From positions 23,846 to 87,845 of the forward strand of contig JAKVHY010000028.1 in the NCBI GenBank assembly GCA_023284085.1: a stretch of 64,000 bases of DNA, given 5' to 3'. Position 1 is the stretch's first letter; each line of letters starts with the position of its first letter. The position numbers were made by a program, and so were the translations under genes. Below the pieces are notes generated by a model. That model was not told the origin of the DNA. It made no database searches and worked only from the letters and a program-made list of their open reading frames with translations. This DNA comes from Shewanella benthica (GTDB lineage: Bacteria; Pseudomonadota; Gammaproteobacteria; Enterobacterales; Shewanellaceae). This document shows, piece after piece, positions 32,342 through 42,100 of this stretch.

Positions 32342-33808
32342 TTAAAAACTTCTTTCCCAGGCTGCGTACACAGTCGTATCCCAATCATCACCACCGCTAG
32401 TCATATATTCACTATAACCTAAGGTGCCACCGACTTTTAGCGTACCTTCATAGAAGGGTCTGTGATAGCTGGTATCGAACTGAACCATACGTTCATATTC
32501 GCCAGGTGATACCGGGTTGCCCCCTTCAGGGTTAGATGTATCTGTGCCATCGAAATTGAGTTTTAGCAATCTCAGTTTGTTGGTGATGCTCTGCCCTCCA
32601 CCCAATTGGGTGATGCCACCTATGACCAATGTTCTTGAGTCATTGTCATAGGTGCTACCTAGACTTTTACCATAATAGCGGTAGCCATCTTTGTAGAAGC
32701 CGTGCTCATACATGCAGTTGTAAACCTCGTCATCAAGGCCACAAGAGGCTGCCGTGTCAGCATATTCGATGAAGACTCGGGTATTGATATTGGCCAACAC
32801 GAAGTCAATTCCGCCCATGTTAGATGCGTTAATCAGCTTGTTCTTACCGTTATGATAATCTTCATGGGTACGCTCATAGTAGATACCGTAGGGGATACCG
32901 AAGGCGGTATCTGACCAGCGAAAATCATAACCGGCGAGCATGTTTTCCTGACCATTCTCAAGTTCGGCTTCTGTGCCACCACCATTAGCTAACCCATCCC
33001 ACCAGTCACTCAAGCTATTGCCGTAGCCTTCACCGCCCCATTGCATGGTCCAGGAAAAGCCGACCTCTAATTTTGAGATGGGCCTGAGTGTACCGCGAGC
33101 GCCCCAATGTCTGGCTTCAGGCACGTAACGGTCGCTCTCCATCTGACTGAAGCTGGTGGTGAAGGTCCATGGGCCAATCCAGTTTAGCCAAGGTGTTTCG
33201 AAGGCCTGGCTGTTATTGCGGCTAAAAGTGATGCCTGGCATAGGTCTGGCGTTAGTCGTCTGAATGAGACCCGTATCCCAACCTGGTCCCCAGTACTTTT
33301 GCTGGGCACCGGCGCTGACAATCCAGTTACCTAACATGACGGCGGCGAAACTCTTGTCTAAACGCGCACTGTTACCATCGATAGGGTCGTAATGATAGCT
33401 GGCAGAAATTCGGCCGCTGAACCAGTCTTTGGTGACTTCGGCATTCACTGTGGTTTCCGCTTTATCTCGGTAGTCATGACCAAAACCTAGAAAGCGGGCA
33501 TTATCCGTTGCGGCGGCCAGTTTCACTTCGGCATTGAAGCTCTGATGATCTTTTTGATAGGCGGCCATGACACGGTCATAGGCGCTGGCCTGCATTGATG
33601 ATAATTTTTCAACTTCAGTCTTATCCATATCTTGCTTTAGCCCTGCCCACATCAAGGGGTAGGTCGTCACTGGCTGCAAAATAATGCCGGTATCGGCGAG
33701 CAATTGAATGTCGGCTCTTAGGGCAAGGTCGTCAGGTTCGACCCACCAGGCGGCTTGTGCTGATGCACATGTAAGAAGTAGCAGTCCAGATAATATTTTG
33801 AGTTTCAT
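32342..33808 (-). CDS. Capsule assembly Wzi-family outer-membrane protein
   Basis: A 488-residue beta-barrel protein with a signal peptide (ILSGLLLLTCASAQA, then AWWVEPDD). The N-terminal DLALRADIQLLADTG and PLMWAGL, and the later GNWIVSAGAQQKYWGPGWDTGLIQTTNARPMPG (about 150-185), are the family signature. Its alternating pattern of aromatic residues and terminal ERSF fit an outer-membrane strand. Wzi in E. coli holds capsule at the cell surface; relatives occur beside exopolysaccharide genes. Here it is a single gene, well away from the glycan genes, and its role with that glycan is an inference. No gene is seen in the 254 bases upstream. Confidence 0.85.
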   Translation of the reverse strand: MKLKILSGLLLLTCASAQAAWWVEPDDLALRADIQLLADTGIILQPVTTYPLMWAGLKQDMDKTEVEKLSSMQASAYDRVMAAYQKDHQSFNAEVKLAAATDNARFLGFGHDYRDKAETTVNAEVTKDWFSGRISASYHYDPIDGNSARLDKSFAAVMLGNWIVSAGAQQKYWGPGWDTGLIQTTNARPMPGITFSRNNSQAFETPWLNWIGPWTFTTSFSQMESDRYVPEARHWGARGTLRPISKLEVGFSWTMQWGGEGYGNSLSDWWDGLANGGGTEAELENGQENMLAGYDFRWSDTAFGIPYGIYYERTHEDYHNGKNKLINASNMGGIDFVLANINTRVFIEYADTAASCGLDDEVYNCMYEHGFYKDGYRYYGKSLGSTYDNDSRTLVIGGITQLGGGQSITNKLRLLKLNFDGTDTSNPEGGNPVSPGEYERMVQFDTSYHRPFYEGTLKVGGTLGYSEYMTSGGDDWDTTVYAAWERSF

Positions 33809-34062
33809 GGTGATCCCTTATGTCATTGACGGGGATTCTAAGTGATTTCAGTACATCATGACAATATAGAGCAGAATATTAGGGGAAAAATTAATTTTTA
33901 TATCACCATGTTTTTACATCTGTTTGCTCAGTGTAATGTGTGATTGCAGCTTGTTTTACTCTTGTTAGCAAGATCTGATCATCAAAGTACGCCGTCCAAT
34001 GTAGGCATACTTTGATGTGGATTTTATAAACCATAGGCCATGCTATTCGTTTTCTTGCTTTA

Positions 34063-35574
34063 TCAAGTCATTGATGCAGATTTGCAGTATTGATCGATAA
34101 AACCTTGATGAGAGGGCATTTGAGCTACCTGTTTATCAACCATCTGTTTAAGGCCAGCAAGAAATCGTTTTAGCTCAGTATCACTCATATTATCGACAAT
34201 CTGATGATAGTGCTTTGGCATGATACCTTGGCCTAACATGACCTGAGTCCAGGAATCGATACGAAATAGCTCAGTTTCAGTTAGGCAGACACAGGCTGTG
34301 TCTTTAAACAGCTCGATACGGTGAGATAACGACTCTGGTATCGCCATATTTTGACAGTAGCGCCAAAAAGCGCTGTCGTCTCGGCTGGTGGCTTTATAAT
34401 GCAAGATGATAAAGTCACGAATTCGCTCCATCTCCTCCTGGGTCTGTTTGTTATATTCGTCGATATTGACCTGGCTAATGTCATCGTGGGGAAACAGCTT
34501 CATGAGGCGCAGTATTGAAGACATGATCATGTGCAGGGCAGTTGACTCTACCGGCTCGACAAAGCCGCTAGCGAGCCCGATGGCCACACAGTTTTTGTTC
34601 CAGCCTTTTAATCGTCTGCCTGTCTTATATTTGAATATTCTTGGCTGTGTAATTGGCGGCGATTCCAAATTATCCATCAGACTGGCGATGGCATCTTCAT
34701 CGGAGATGAATCGGCTACAGTAGACCAAACCATTGCCCACCCTATGTTGCAGAGGTATGCGCCATTGCCAGCCTGAGTCTCTGGCCATCGATTGAGTATA
34801 AGGCCTGGGCTCAGCAGTTTTTTCTGTCTGTACTGCGACGGCTGCGTCACAGGGGAGTAGATGACTATAGCTTTCAAATCCGGTATTGAGCGCGCCCTCA
34901 ATTAGTCTGGCGCAAAAGCCGGTGCAATCGATGAAGAGGTCGCCTTCGATAAGCTCACCACTTTGAAGTCTTAATCCATCAATATGGCCGGTTTGTCCAT
35001 TAATTAGCACATCATCGATGATCCCCTCTATATGTTTAACGCCATGGTTCTGGGAAAACTCCGATAGATATTTCGCATATAAGCCTGCATCCAGATGATA
35101 AGCATAATTGAGTGGTGAGTCTTTAGAACCAAAAAACTTGCCCTGCTTGGCGGCTTGCAGCTCAGTACAATAATCACCAAATTCACCCTCTATCCCTTTC
35201 TGTTTACCGCCGACCCAGAAATGCTGAAACTCTGCCGCCCAGCACTCCTTACCTGTGGTGCCAAAAGAGTGGATATAGTTATCGTCTAACGCGCCCCAGT
35301 GAGTGAACTCAATGCCCAGCTTAAAGGTCGCTTGAACGGTGCGCATAAATTCCTGTTCATCGATACCGAGTAACTGGTTAAATACGCGGATGGGAGGGAT
35401 GGTGGCTTCCCCCACTCCTATTCGGCCTATCTCTTCTGACTCTATGAGACAAATATCCAGATTTTTACCCAGTAGTTTTGATAACGCGGCGGCCGTCATC
35501 CAGCCTGCTGAACCGCCACCGGCAATCACGATTCTTTGCACTTTTTTATTTGAGTTAGTCATGCTATTCATCAT
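34063..35574 (-). CDS. Tryptophan-halogenase-like flavoprotein
   Basis: A 503-residue FAD-dependent protein of the PrnA-like tryptophan halogenase family. It has the FAD-binding VIAGGGSAGWMTAAALSK near residue 17, GVGEATIPPI, the catalytic-lysine region TFKLGIEF (Lys85) and the family motif WQWRIP near residue 272. In gamma- and alphaproteobacteria genes of this type often stand next to TonB-dependent receptors for carbohydrates, where no chlorination product has been assigned. Here it follows a TonB receptor and a truncated second copy. It is preceded by AGGAGCG eight bases before the ATG. A halogenase reaction is not proved by sequence; an oxygenase or accessory role is possible. Confidence 0.88.
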   Translation of the reverse strand: MMNSMTNSNKKVQRIVIAGGGSAGWMTAAALSKLLGKNLDICLIESEEIGRIGVGEATIPPIRVFNQLLGIDEQEFMRTVQATFKLGIEFTHWGALDDNYIHSFGTTGKECWAAEFQHFWVGGKQKGIEGEFGDYCTELQAAKQGKFFGSKDSPLNYAYHLDAGLYAKYLSEFSQNHGVKHIEGIIDDVLINGQTGHIDGLRLQSGELIEGDLFIDCTGFCARLIEGALNTGFESYSHLLPCDAAVAVQTEKTAEPRPYTQSMARDSGWQWRIPLQHRVGNGLVYCSRFISDEDAIASLMDNLESPPITQPRIFKYKTGRRLKGWNKNCVAIGLASGFVEPVESTALHMIMSSILRLMKLFPHDDISQVNIDEYNKQTQEEMERIRDFIILHYKATSRDDSAFWRYCQNMAIPESLSHRIELFKDTACVCLTETELFRIDSWTQVMLGQGIMPKHYHQIVDNMSDTELKRFLAGLKQMVDKQVAQMPSHQGFIDQYCKSASMT

Positions 35575-35582
35575 CGCTCCTA

Positions 35583-35690
35583 TTAACGCTGTTTAATTGC
35601 ATTGAGAAGTTCAGCGGCAATGACCGCAGCGGTTAACCAGCCCGCGGCGCCACCGCCAACAATCGTCACTTCTTTTATGGCATCCATCAT
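35583..35690 (-). pseudogene. N-terminal remnant of a second tryptophan-halogenase-like gene
   Basis: Read from ATG at 35690: MMDAIKEVTIVGGGAAGW, then LTAAVIAAELLN, ending AIKQR and TAA at 35583. The GGGAAGWLTAA stretch is the FAD-binding start of this family, parallel to GGGSAGWMTAA in the intact gene eight bases downstream. Only 35 residues remain. It looks like the ends of a larger tandem copy joined by internal deletion. It lies upstream of and close to the intact gene and may still couple to its translation. Confidence 0.75.
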
Positions 35691-35784
35691 AATTTCTGCC
35701 TATTTTATTTGAGTGTTTGTAAAAGCTGCCTGATAGTTCAAGCCGCTTTTACAAAGACTCTGTATTTACCGTTTGTTAGGAGAA

Positions 35785-35815
35785 AGCCACAGAAGGCATG
35801 TTGACTTCTGTGGCT
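35785..35815. terminator. Hairpin between the TonB receptor and halogenase-like gene
   Basis: AGCCACAGAAG at 35785-35795 pairs with CTTCTGTGGCT at 35805-35815, with a nine-base loop. The long T run is on the plus-strand side, so on the minus strand it may act as a partial terminator or an mRNA-stabilising hairpin after the receptor gene. Confidence 0.6.
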
Positions 35816-35843
35816 GGCTTTTTTCCTTATTTACCCGATAACC

Positions 35844-38810
35844 TTAGAAGGTATAACGAGCACCTAAGCTATAACGTGCTCCTCCTTGTTCGAGGTTCCA
35901 CAGCTGAGCCTCACTGCGGGCGTGTGTACGGTAATCTTCGCCGGTAATATTGATACCATCGAGTGACACGGTAAAGTTCTCAAACACTTGGTATGATATG
36001 GTCAGGTCAATTTGTTGATGTGCCTCTGTAAACACAGGATCTTGACCCTTGGTTCCCGATAGGAATTCGTCACGCCAGTTGTACGCGATACGCGTCTGGA
36101 AACCAAAGTTTTCATACATAAAGACTAAGTTAGCCGTATCACTCAAGCCAAACAGGGCAAATTGAGCTTCGCTCGGGTCGGCTGAGATGTCATAGCCGAC
36201 ATCGCCATTGACTGTGGTGTAGTTAGCCTGAGCGCCGAAACCTGTATCGCCGAAAAAGTGCTGAATAGCAAACTCAAAACCATTGATTTTAGCGTCTTGA
36301 TTGTTAACCGGCGAACTTGTTTCAAAATCCATCAGTGGATCGTCACTGTTGGCGATACCCGTGTAGTTATTCTCAAACCAAGTCGCATCTTGAGAGTAAT
36401 AATCAACCCCTAAGTCATTGGCTGCAACCATAGAGAAGAGTGTGGTATCGGTCACCGACTCACCGAGTGCTTCTAAGTCTGCAATGGCTTGAGCCGCTCG
36501 AGGGCCGTTACTCGGATCTCTTAAGCCATATTGATTCATGACTTCAGGCTTATTACCGATGAAGTTGCTAACACGTTTTTCGTAGTATCCGATAGAGGCA
36601 TAACTTGCATCATCGAAATACCATTCTGCAGAAACATCAAAGTTGTCTGACTCAAATGGCACCAGTGTCGGGTTACCACTGGACGCACCACCAGGCAAAG
36701 ATCCCGCCAATATTGTGGGTGCCGTTGGACCACTTAGACCTATCACAGCCGCGCTTAGGTCATTGTATGATGGACGAGAGATTGTTTTGCTGTATGAGAA
36801 ACGTGCAATAACATCGTCGATCACTTCGATATCGAAATCTAAGTTAGGTAACAAATGGCTATAACTTGAATCGATGGAAACGGAATTATTGTCGGCTATA
36901 ACGCCTTGTTGGACAGAGAAGTCATTGTTGCTGTTCCAACGCATTGCAGTAGGTATTGCCGTATTTGAGGTCGAAGTGATGTCGGTTCTCTCATAACGTA
37001 GTCCAATAACGACATTGTATGGCCTATCACCCAATTCACCGGATAGATTGAGTTGCACGTAAGCTGCATTGATATCTTCTTCAATCAGGCTATCGGTAGA
37101 AACAGCATCTATGCCACCAAAGCCAAAACCATACTTGTTTGCCGCCCAGGCACCGACTTCTGACGCGCTACCGGTAAAGCCTTGAGTCCAGCCGCCAGCA
37201 GTGCTGTAATCATCAAATTCGTCGGCGTAATCGAGCGGAGACAGGAAACCATCCGGGAGTTCACCAGGGTTAGCTATACCCCAGCCGCCCATTTCGTTCA
37301 TCAGATCTCTTTGAACTGTATGGCTAGACATAGAGCGGTGCTCGATACCAAAATCGATGCCACCATTATCAAACTCGTATGAACCGTCCAGACGTATTTG
37401 GGTGATATCGGTCTCATGAGAGTACTCATCTCTATCTAACATAGCTGTGCCCACATCACCAGCATCGAGCACACCGTTAGGGTTCAAGCCTGGGTTAGTC
37501 GAGTCATCAAAATCGATCTGCATTAATGGTAGACCACCATTAAAAATACCCGTTTGAGCGGCTGAAACATTGGCACCGAGACCGACATTGATCCAGCTAC
37601 CATAAGCCGCATTCGGGCTACGCTCAGCCTTTGAGTCATGGGCATCTAACGTCAGGCTAAAGTCATCGGTGACCTCGTAGCTGAGGTTTAAACCGATAGA
37701 GTTATTTTCGTTAAGTAGGTTTCCTTCTTGCAGTGCTAAGCCAAGGTCGCGTGGGTTTTGCCAGCGTCGGTCTTCACTGTGAATAATCGGCGTTTTTACA
37801 AGTTCATCATCGAATGTAAAGTCGGTTTTAAATGAGTCCATCCAGATAGACTGCTCTGCTCTTTTTTCAAGGGTTTCTTGCCTTGAGTAGGTGTAGTCTA
37901 AGGTCGCAGTAAAGGCATCGACAGGTCGGAACTGCAGGGTAAGTTGGGCGTTATCACGGGTACGCTCTCTGTCTGCAATGGTGTAGCGGATATCAGAGGG
38001 GAGGGCATGAAGCTGACCCATGGCGGGTGGGTTGTTGAGCACAATCTTATCGCCATCTTGAACTGTGGTGGGTGTATTCGGTACTGTGCCATCCCAAGCT
38101 GAAGTGCGCCAGTCAGTGACAAAAGCCCCGACAGCGGCGTTGTGACGCACCTGATGGCTGGCAGTTAAAGAGACACCAAACATCTCCTTGTCATCGGTCC
38201 AACTGATAAGGCCTGAAAGCTCAGGTGTCACATCATCACCCACACGGTTGGTGGTGTCGTGCAATGCCTTGGCACCGATACTGACTTTAAATCCCGGATC
38301 GCTTAATGGCTTTCTGGTGACAATATTGATGGTACCGCCAATTCCGCCCGATGCGATATTGGCTTTACCCGTTTTGTACACTTCGACGGCACTTACGCTT
38401 TCTGAAGCTAGGTTGGCGAAGTCAAATGCACGGCTACTACCATCGCCTGCACCAGGCATTGCACGACCATTGAGCGTGACCATGTTGTATTGAGGACCAA
38501 AACCACGAATCGTGACCTGACTACCTTCACCGTTACTACGGTCGATGGCGACACCGGTAATACGTTGCAGAGATTCAGCCAAGTTAGAATCTGGGAACTT
38601 ACCAATATCTTCTGCGGTAATGGCGTCAACAACACCGCTAGCACTTCTTTTTAGATCGGTTGATTTAATCAAGCTGCCGCGGATGCCTTTTACGGCAATA
38701 ACTTCGATATCTTGCTCTTCAGCCGCATAAACTGGCGCAAGTGCAGTTGCACTCAGTGCCAGTGAAAGGCTTGTCGCTAATGCTGTTTTTTTAAATGTTT
38801 TTTGTTGCAT
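35844..38810 (-). CDS. TonB-dependent outer-membrane receptor for a carbohydrate
   Basis: A receptor of 988 residues. Signal peptide (TALATSLSLALSATALAPVYA), a TonB-box-like EVIAVKG, a plug domain with the family-typical DIGKFPDSNLAESLQRITGV and RAFDFANLASE, then a large beta-barrel ending in GARYTF. This form of the plug marks the TonB-Xanth-Caul group, which imports oligosaccharides. ATG at 38810 is chosen over 38831: GGGGAG lies six bases before it. The promoter region carries two LacI-type palindromes at 38874-38887 and 38930-38943. The neighbouring regulator, symporter and glycosidases suggest that the ligand is a beta-glucoside. Confidence 0.93.
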   Translation of the reverse strand: MQQKTFKKTALATSLSLALSATALAPVYAAEEQDIEVIAVKGIRGSLIKSTDLKRSASGVVDAITAEDIGKFPDSNLAESLQRITGVAIDRSNGEGSQVTIRGFGPQYNMVTLNGRAMPGAGDGSSRAFDFANLASESVSAVEVYKTGKANIASGGIGGTINIVTRKPLSDPGFKVSIGAKALHDTTNRVGDDVTPELSGLISWTDDKEMFGVSLTASHQVRHNAAVGAFVTDWRTSAWDGTVPNTPTTVQDGDKIVLNNPPAMGQLHALPSDIRYTIADRERTRDNAQLTLQFRPVDAFTATLDYTYSRQETLEKRAEQSIWMDSFKTDFTFDDELVKTPIIHSEDRRWQNPRDLGLALQEGNLLNENNSIGLNLSYEVTDDFSLTLDAHDSKAERSPNAAYGSWINVGLGANVSAAQTGIFNGGLPLMQIDFDDSTNPGLNPNGVLDAGDVGTAMLDRDEYSHETDITQIRLDGSYEFDNGGIDFGIEHRSMSSHTVQRDLMNEMGGWGIANPGELPDGFLSPLDYADEFDDYSTAGGWTQGFTGSASEVGAWAANKYGFGFGGIDAVSTDSLIEEDINAAYVQLNLSGELGDRPYNVVIGLRYERTDITSTSNTAIPTAMRWNSNNDFSVQQGVIADNNSVSIDSSYSHLLPNLDFDIEVIDDVIARFSYSKTISRPSYNDLSAAVIGLSGPTAPTILAGSLPGGASSGNPTLVPFESDNFDVSAEWYFDDASYASIGYYEKRVSNFIGNKPEVMNQYGLRDPSNGPRAAQAIADLEALGESVTDTTLFSMVAANDLGVDYYSQDATWFENNYTGIANSDDPLMDFETSSPVNNQDAKINGFEFAIQHFFGDTGFGAQANYTTVNGDVGYDISADPSEAQFALFGLSDTANLVFMYENFGFQTRIAYNWRDEFLSGTKGQDPVFTEAHQQIDLTISYQVFENFTVSLDGINITGEDYRTHARSEAQLWNLEQGGARYSLGARYTF

Positions 38811-38873
38811 ATCCATCTCCCCCGGAAACATTCAATCGTAAATTTATTAGTTAGTCTAATATTGCGAACCCAA

Positions 38874-38887
38874 TGAAAGCGCTTTCA
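38874..38887. promoter_or_regulatory. LacI-type operator, receptor promoter, proximal
   Basis: TGAAAGCGCTTTCA is a perfect palindrome about 64 bases before the receptor start. It resembles the other three copies in this locus. Confidence 0.8.
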
Positions 38888-38929
38888 AAACGACTCAAAA
38901 AAATAAAGGAGACCCTAAATATTCAAATT

Positions 38930-38943
38930 TGTAAGCGCTTACA
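38930..38943. promoter_or_regulatory. LacI-type operator, receptor promoter, distal
   Basis: TGTAAGCGCTTACA is a perfect palindrome 56 bases from the proximal operator. The rest of the 551-base gap between the receptor start and the regulator gene shows no gene I can support; a degenerate half-site, CAAGCGCTCG, lies near 39333. Confidence 0.8.
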
Positions 38944-39361
38944 CAAAACTAGGTTAATTATTAAACTCAGTCAACATAATAATTACTTTATTTTAACAAG
39001 TCTCGTTTTATGATAACAGATTATGTTTATATCGTTATGATTGAATGAGAGTTTATCTTGTGTTTCTGTTTGTCGTTATTGTGGTTTTATTAGTGGTTTA
39101 ACCTGTTTCTTGGATGGTTTGTATTCTTTCTGTCGGTAAAACTTGGATGAGTAATCGATGTGGCAATTAACATGACTGCTTTAGCAAATCTGCTTATCAA
39201 TAAGAGTATGAGAAAAAACATGTTGAAGTTTGTCTTGTTGGGATAACTGGGGGAGTTGCGGTTTAGCTTAGGAGTGTGTTGCAAGCATTAAGTCGGTGAG
39301 AGAGTACACCGACTTATTTTGGAGAGGATTGGCAAGCGCTCGGTTTTATGAATCTCGTTTA

Positions 39362-40369
39362 TTATCCGGGGTCTATTTCCCTAATGGAATTCCTGTAAAT
39401 TAGTGTTGGTTCAAACATATTTTTGATATCAAGAGACATGTTTTTATAGATGTTTTTTAAGATCCAACGCGCAGCCATATGGCCCATTTCACCTATCGGG
39501 TAATCAATCGTCGATAACTTGGGGTGGATGTAGTTGGCCAGAATGATATTATCAAAGCCGATTATGGATACATCTGCTGGAATATTCACTTGCATCTGCC
39601 TTGCTGCATCCATGGCGCCTGCTGCCGTTTCATCGTTAGCACATACCAGAGCGGTAAATTGTTCATTTCTGCCTTTGAGAGTCTTAAAACCTTGGCTACC
39701 GCCCGTTTCTAAGTAATCCCCTTCAAACATCAATGATGGATTAAACTCAATTCCAGATTCGGCCAAGGCTTGCTTGTGGCCCTTTAAACGGGCCTGGGTA
39801 TCAAGCTTCCACATAGGTCCGGAAATATAGGCTAAAGACTTATGTCCGGAGTCGAGGATGGCTTTTGTCGCTAAATATCCCCCTAGCTGGTTATCTAAGC
39901 AGATGCAGTTATCTTTGAGCGCCGGAATATATCGGTTGATAAGCACGATAGGTGTTGAGCCTTTACTTAACTCGATCAGATATTCATCTGAAACGGCCTC
40001 TACGTGAAGTATGAGTGCATCACAGCGACGGTCGATGAGAAATTCGATACTCTCTTTCTCGCTTTGTTCGTCACTGTGCCCGGCAGCAATAATCACATGT
40101 TTTTTTGACGTTCTTAGCTCGGCTTCTATGCCACTCATCATGGCGCCGTAGAAGGGACCATGAAGCTCTGACACTAAAACCCCGACACTGTTAGAGCGTT
40201 TAGAGGCCAGTGATTGTGCGATAGAGTTTGGCCTGTAGCCAAGCTCCTCCATGGCGTCGAGCACTTTTTTTTCGGTTTTTTCACTGACTTTGGTACTCTT
40301 GTTCATCACTCTGGATACTGTCGCTAGCGACACTCCAGCTAGCACAGAGACATCATAAATGGTTGCCAT
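39362..40369 (-). CDS. LacI-family transcriptional regulator of the beta-glucoside locus
   Basis: A 335-residue LacI/GalR repressor. The N-terminal helix-turn-helix reads MATIYDVSVLAGVSLATVSR, followed by the hinge (VMNKSTKVSEKTEKKVLDAM) and a periplasmic-binding-like effector domain (SVGVLVSELHGPFYG; LVCANDETAAGAM; SIIGFDNI). It lies between the receptor and the symporter genes, all on the minus strand. Its likely sites are the four palindromes of TGnnAGCGCTTnCA form at 38874, 38930, 43515 and 43572. A weaker AAAGCGCT near 40407, just upstream of the gene, may give autoregulation. The effector is likely a glucoside or glucose, which sequence cannot show. Confidence 0.9.
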   Translation of the reverse strand: MATIYDVSVLAGVSLATVSRVMNKSTKVSEKTEKKVLDAMEELGYRPNSIAQSLASKRSNSVGVLVSELHGPFYGAMMSGIEAELRTSKKHVIIAAGHSDEQSEKESIEFLIDRRCDALILHVEAVSDEYLIELSKGSTPIVLINRYIPALKDNCICLDNQLGGYLATKAILDSGHKSLAYISGPMWKLDTQARLKGHKQALAESGIEFNPSLMFEGDYLETGGSQGFKTLKGRNEQFTALVCANDETAAGAMDAARQMQVNIPADVSIIGFDNIILANYIHPKLSTIDYPIGEMGHMAARWILKNIYKNMSLDIKNMFEPTLIYRNSIREIDPG

Positions 40370-40540
40370 ACTTTTCCTTATTGTGCTTAAAACAATCGGT
40401 GTTACGTATAAAGCGCTGTTGCTATCTTATTCTTTACGCTATGAATTTGCCAAAGTTTTAAATTGACTTTGAAGCGAGAGCAGCATGACACAAGCCAGTA
40501 AGCAGGCTTAACTCACTTTAATGTTTAAACGGGTATTGAA

Positions 40541-42076
40541 TTAAACTGGAGCTAATAAGCTTCTACGTTTAGCAAGATCTTCGCCTATTTCTTGGTTTTG
40601 TTGACAGCCCAGAGGGTAAAACAGCATTAAGATAACGCCTGCAAAGGCAAAGCCTGCTGGGATCCAGCTCATTAACAGCTGCATACCTGGCAAAGAACCT
40701 TCTATGGTGGATTTGTCCATGCCATCGTATCCATAGCTTGCTAATACCACTAAAACGAGTGCTCCGGCAAATCCGCTGCCAGTTTTTTGTACAAAGGTAC
40801 CGGCAGAATAGATCAAGCCAGTCGCTCGACGACCGTTTTTCCATTCAGAATAATCTGCCGAATCACCCAGCATAGAAAAGAATAGCGTTGGCATCATGGC
40901 GGCAAAAAACTCAGCTGAACAGCCTAATATGAAAATGGCGGAAATATTGCCATTAGGCACCCAGTAGAAGGCGGTCGTTAATAGACCACTAAGCATAAGT
41001 GATGTGATGAATAGGTTTTGTTTACCCCATTTTTTCGAAAGGTATCCGGTAGACAAGGCGCCTAGTATCGAGACTAACAGCAGCGCGATAAAATATTGCC
41101 CCACCATGAGTTCATTACCCACCTGATATTTAAAATAGTAAGCAATCACCCCATACTTGATGCCATTAAACATCATGGTGAGAAACCCCATACCGAGTAA
41201 TATTAACCAAGGCTTGTTAGTCAGTAGATCCACCATATCTCTCTGGGTTCTGGAGAAATTTTTTGTGTCTTGATTGATGAGCCGTTTAATGACAAACCAC
41301 ATCAGAGCCATAATAAGTATGAAGAAAATACCGCTATATAGGTTGCGATAGTAAAAAAACAGCGTGGTTGCAAGCAGTGGCAATATAATGAAGGGTAGGT
41401 TTTTACACAGATCTTTCAATTCGGTGGAAAGATTACTGGACTCATCGATCGCAGGAGTCACGCGCTCCTTGGTTGTCGCAAAGGTGATAACCATTAACGT
41501 CATCAATATAGCGGCGAACAGGTACATGGAGTATTGATAACCTTTTGAGTCATCACCGGCACCAAAATAGGCAACAAGATCGGGTAAAAATCCCATGACT
41601 AACAGACCGCCGGCGAAGGCGCCTGCTAACCTGAATCCTGAAAGGCTGGTGCGCTCGGTGGCACTCGCAGTCATGACGCCCATTAGTGCGGAGTAGGGAA
41701 CATTATTGAGAGTATAAGCCAAGGTTAATCCTATGTAAGTGACATAGGCATAGATAAGCTTATTCTGGTCACTGAAATCTGGGGTGGTGAAACATAAGAC
41801 CATAAACAGTGCCAGAAAAGGCGTAGATATTAAAATCCAGGGGCGAAATTTTCCCCATCGCGTCGATGTTCGATCGGCAATCATCCCCATGATGATGTCG
41901 GTTACTCCATCGGACAGGCGGACAACCAAAAATAGCATGGCCGCCGCAGCCGCGGTTAAACCAAAGGTGTCGGTATAAAACACGGCTAAATATGCCAAGG
42001 CGCCACGCCAGACTAAGTTGGCGGCAGCATCCCCCACGGCATAACCCAATTTTTCTTTAATTAAGAGTTTACTCAT
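40541..42076 (-). CDS. Sugar:cation symporter, GPH (glycoside-pentoside-hexuronide) family
   Basis: An inner-membrane transporter of 511 residues with 12 probable helices. Typical GPH segments are KLGYAVGDAAANLVWRGA, FYTDTFGLT, VRLSDGVTDIIMGMIADRTSTRWGKFRPWIL (about residues 46-76) and the later SMLGDSADYSEWKNGRRATG. A hydrophilic loop follows helix six. ATG at 42076 is preferred because GGAG lies six bases upstream; a GTG at 42088 is less likely. It lies between the LacI regulator and the GH1 gene. It probably imports beta-glucosides from the periplasm. Confidence 0.9.
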   Translation of the reverse strand: MSKLLIKEKLGYAVGDAAANLVWRGALAYLAVFYTDTFGLTAAAAAMLFLVVRLSDGVTDIIMGMIADRTSTRWGKFRPWILISTPFLALFMVLCFTTPDFSDQNKLIYAYVTYIGLTLAYTLNNVPYSALMGVMTASATERTSLSGFRLAGAFAGGLLVMGFLPDLVAYFGAGDDSKGYQYSMYLFAAILMTLMVITFATTKERVTPAIDESSNLSTELKDLCKNLPFIILPLLATTLFFYYRNLYSGIFFILIMALMWFVIKRLINQDTKNFSRTQRDMVDLLTNKPWLILLGMGFLTMMFNGIKYGVIAYYFKYQVGNELMVGQYFIALLLVSILGALSTGYLSKKWGKQNLFITSLMLSGLLTTAFYWVPNGNISAIFILGCSAEFFAAMMPTLFFSMLGDSADYSEWKNGRRATGLIYSAGTFVQKTGSGFAGALVLVVLASYGYDGMDKSTIEGSLPGMQLLMSWIPAGFAFAGVILMLFYPLGCQQNQEIGEDLAKRRSLLAPV

Positions 42077-42100
42077 TACTGGCTCCACTTATTATTATCT

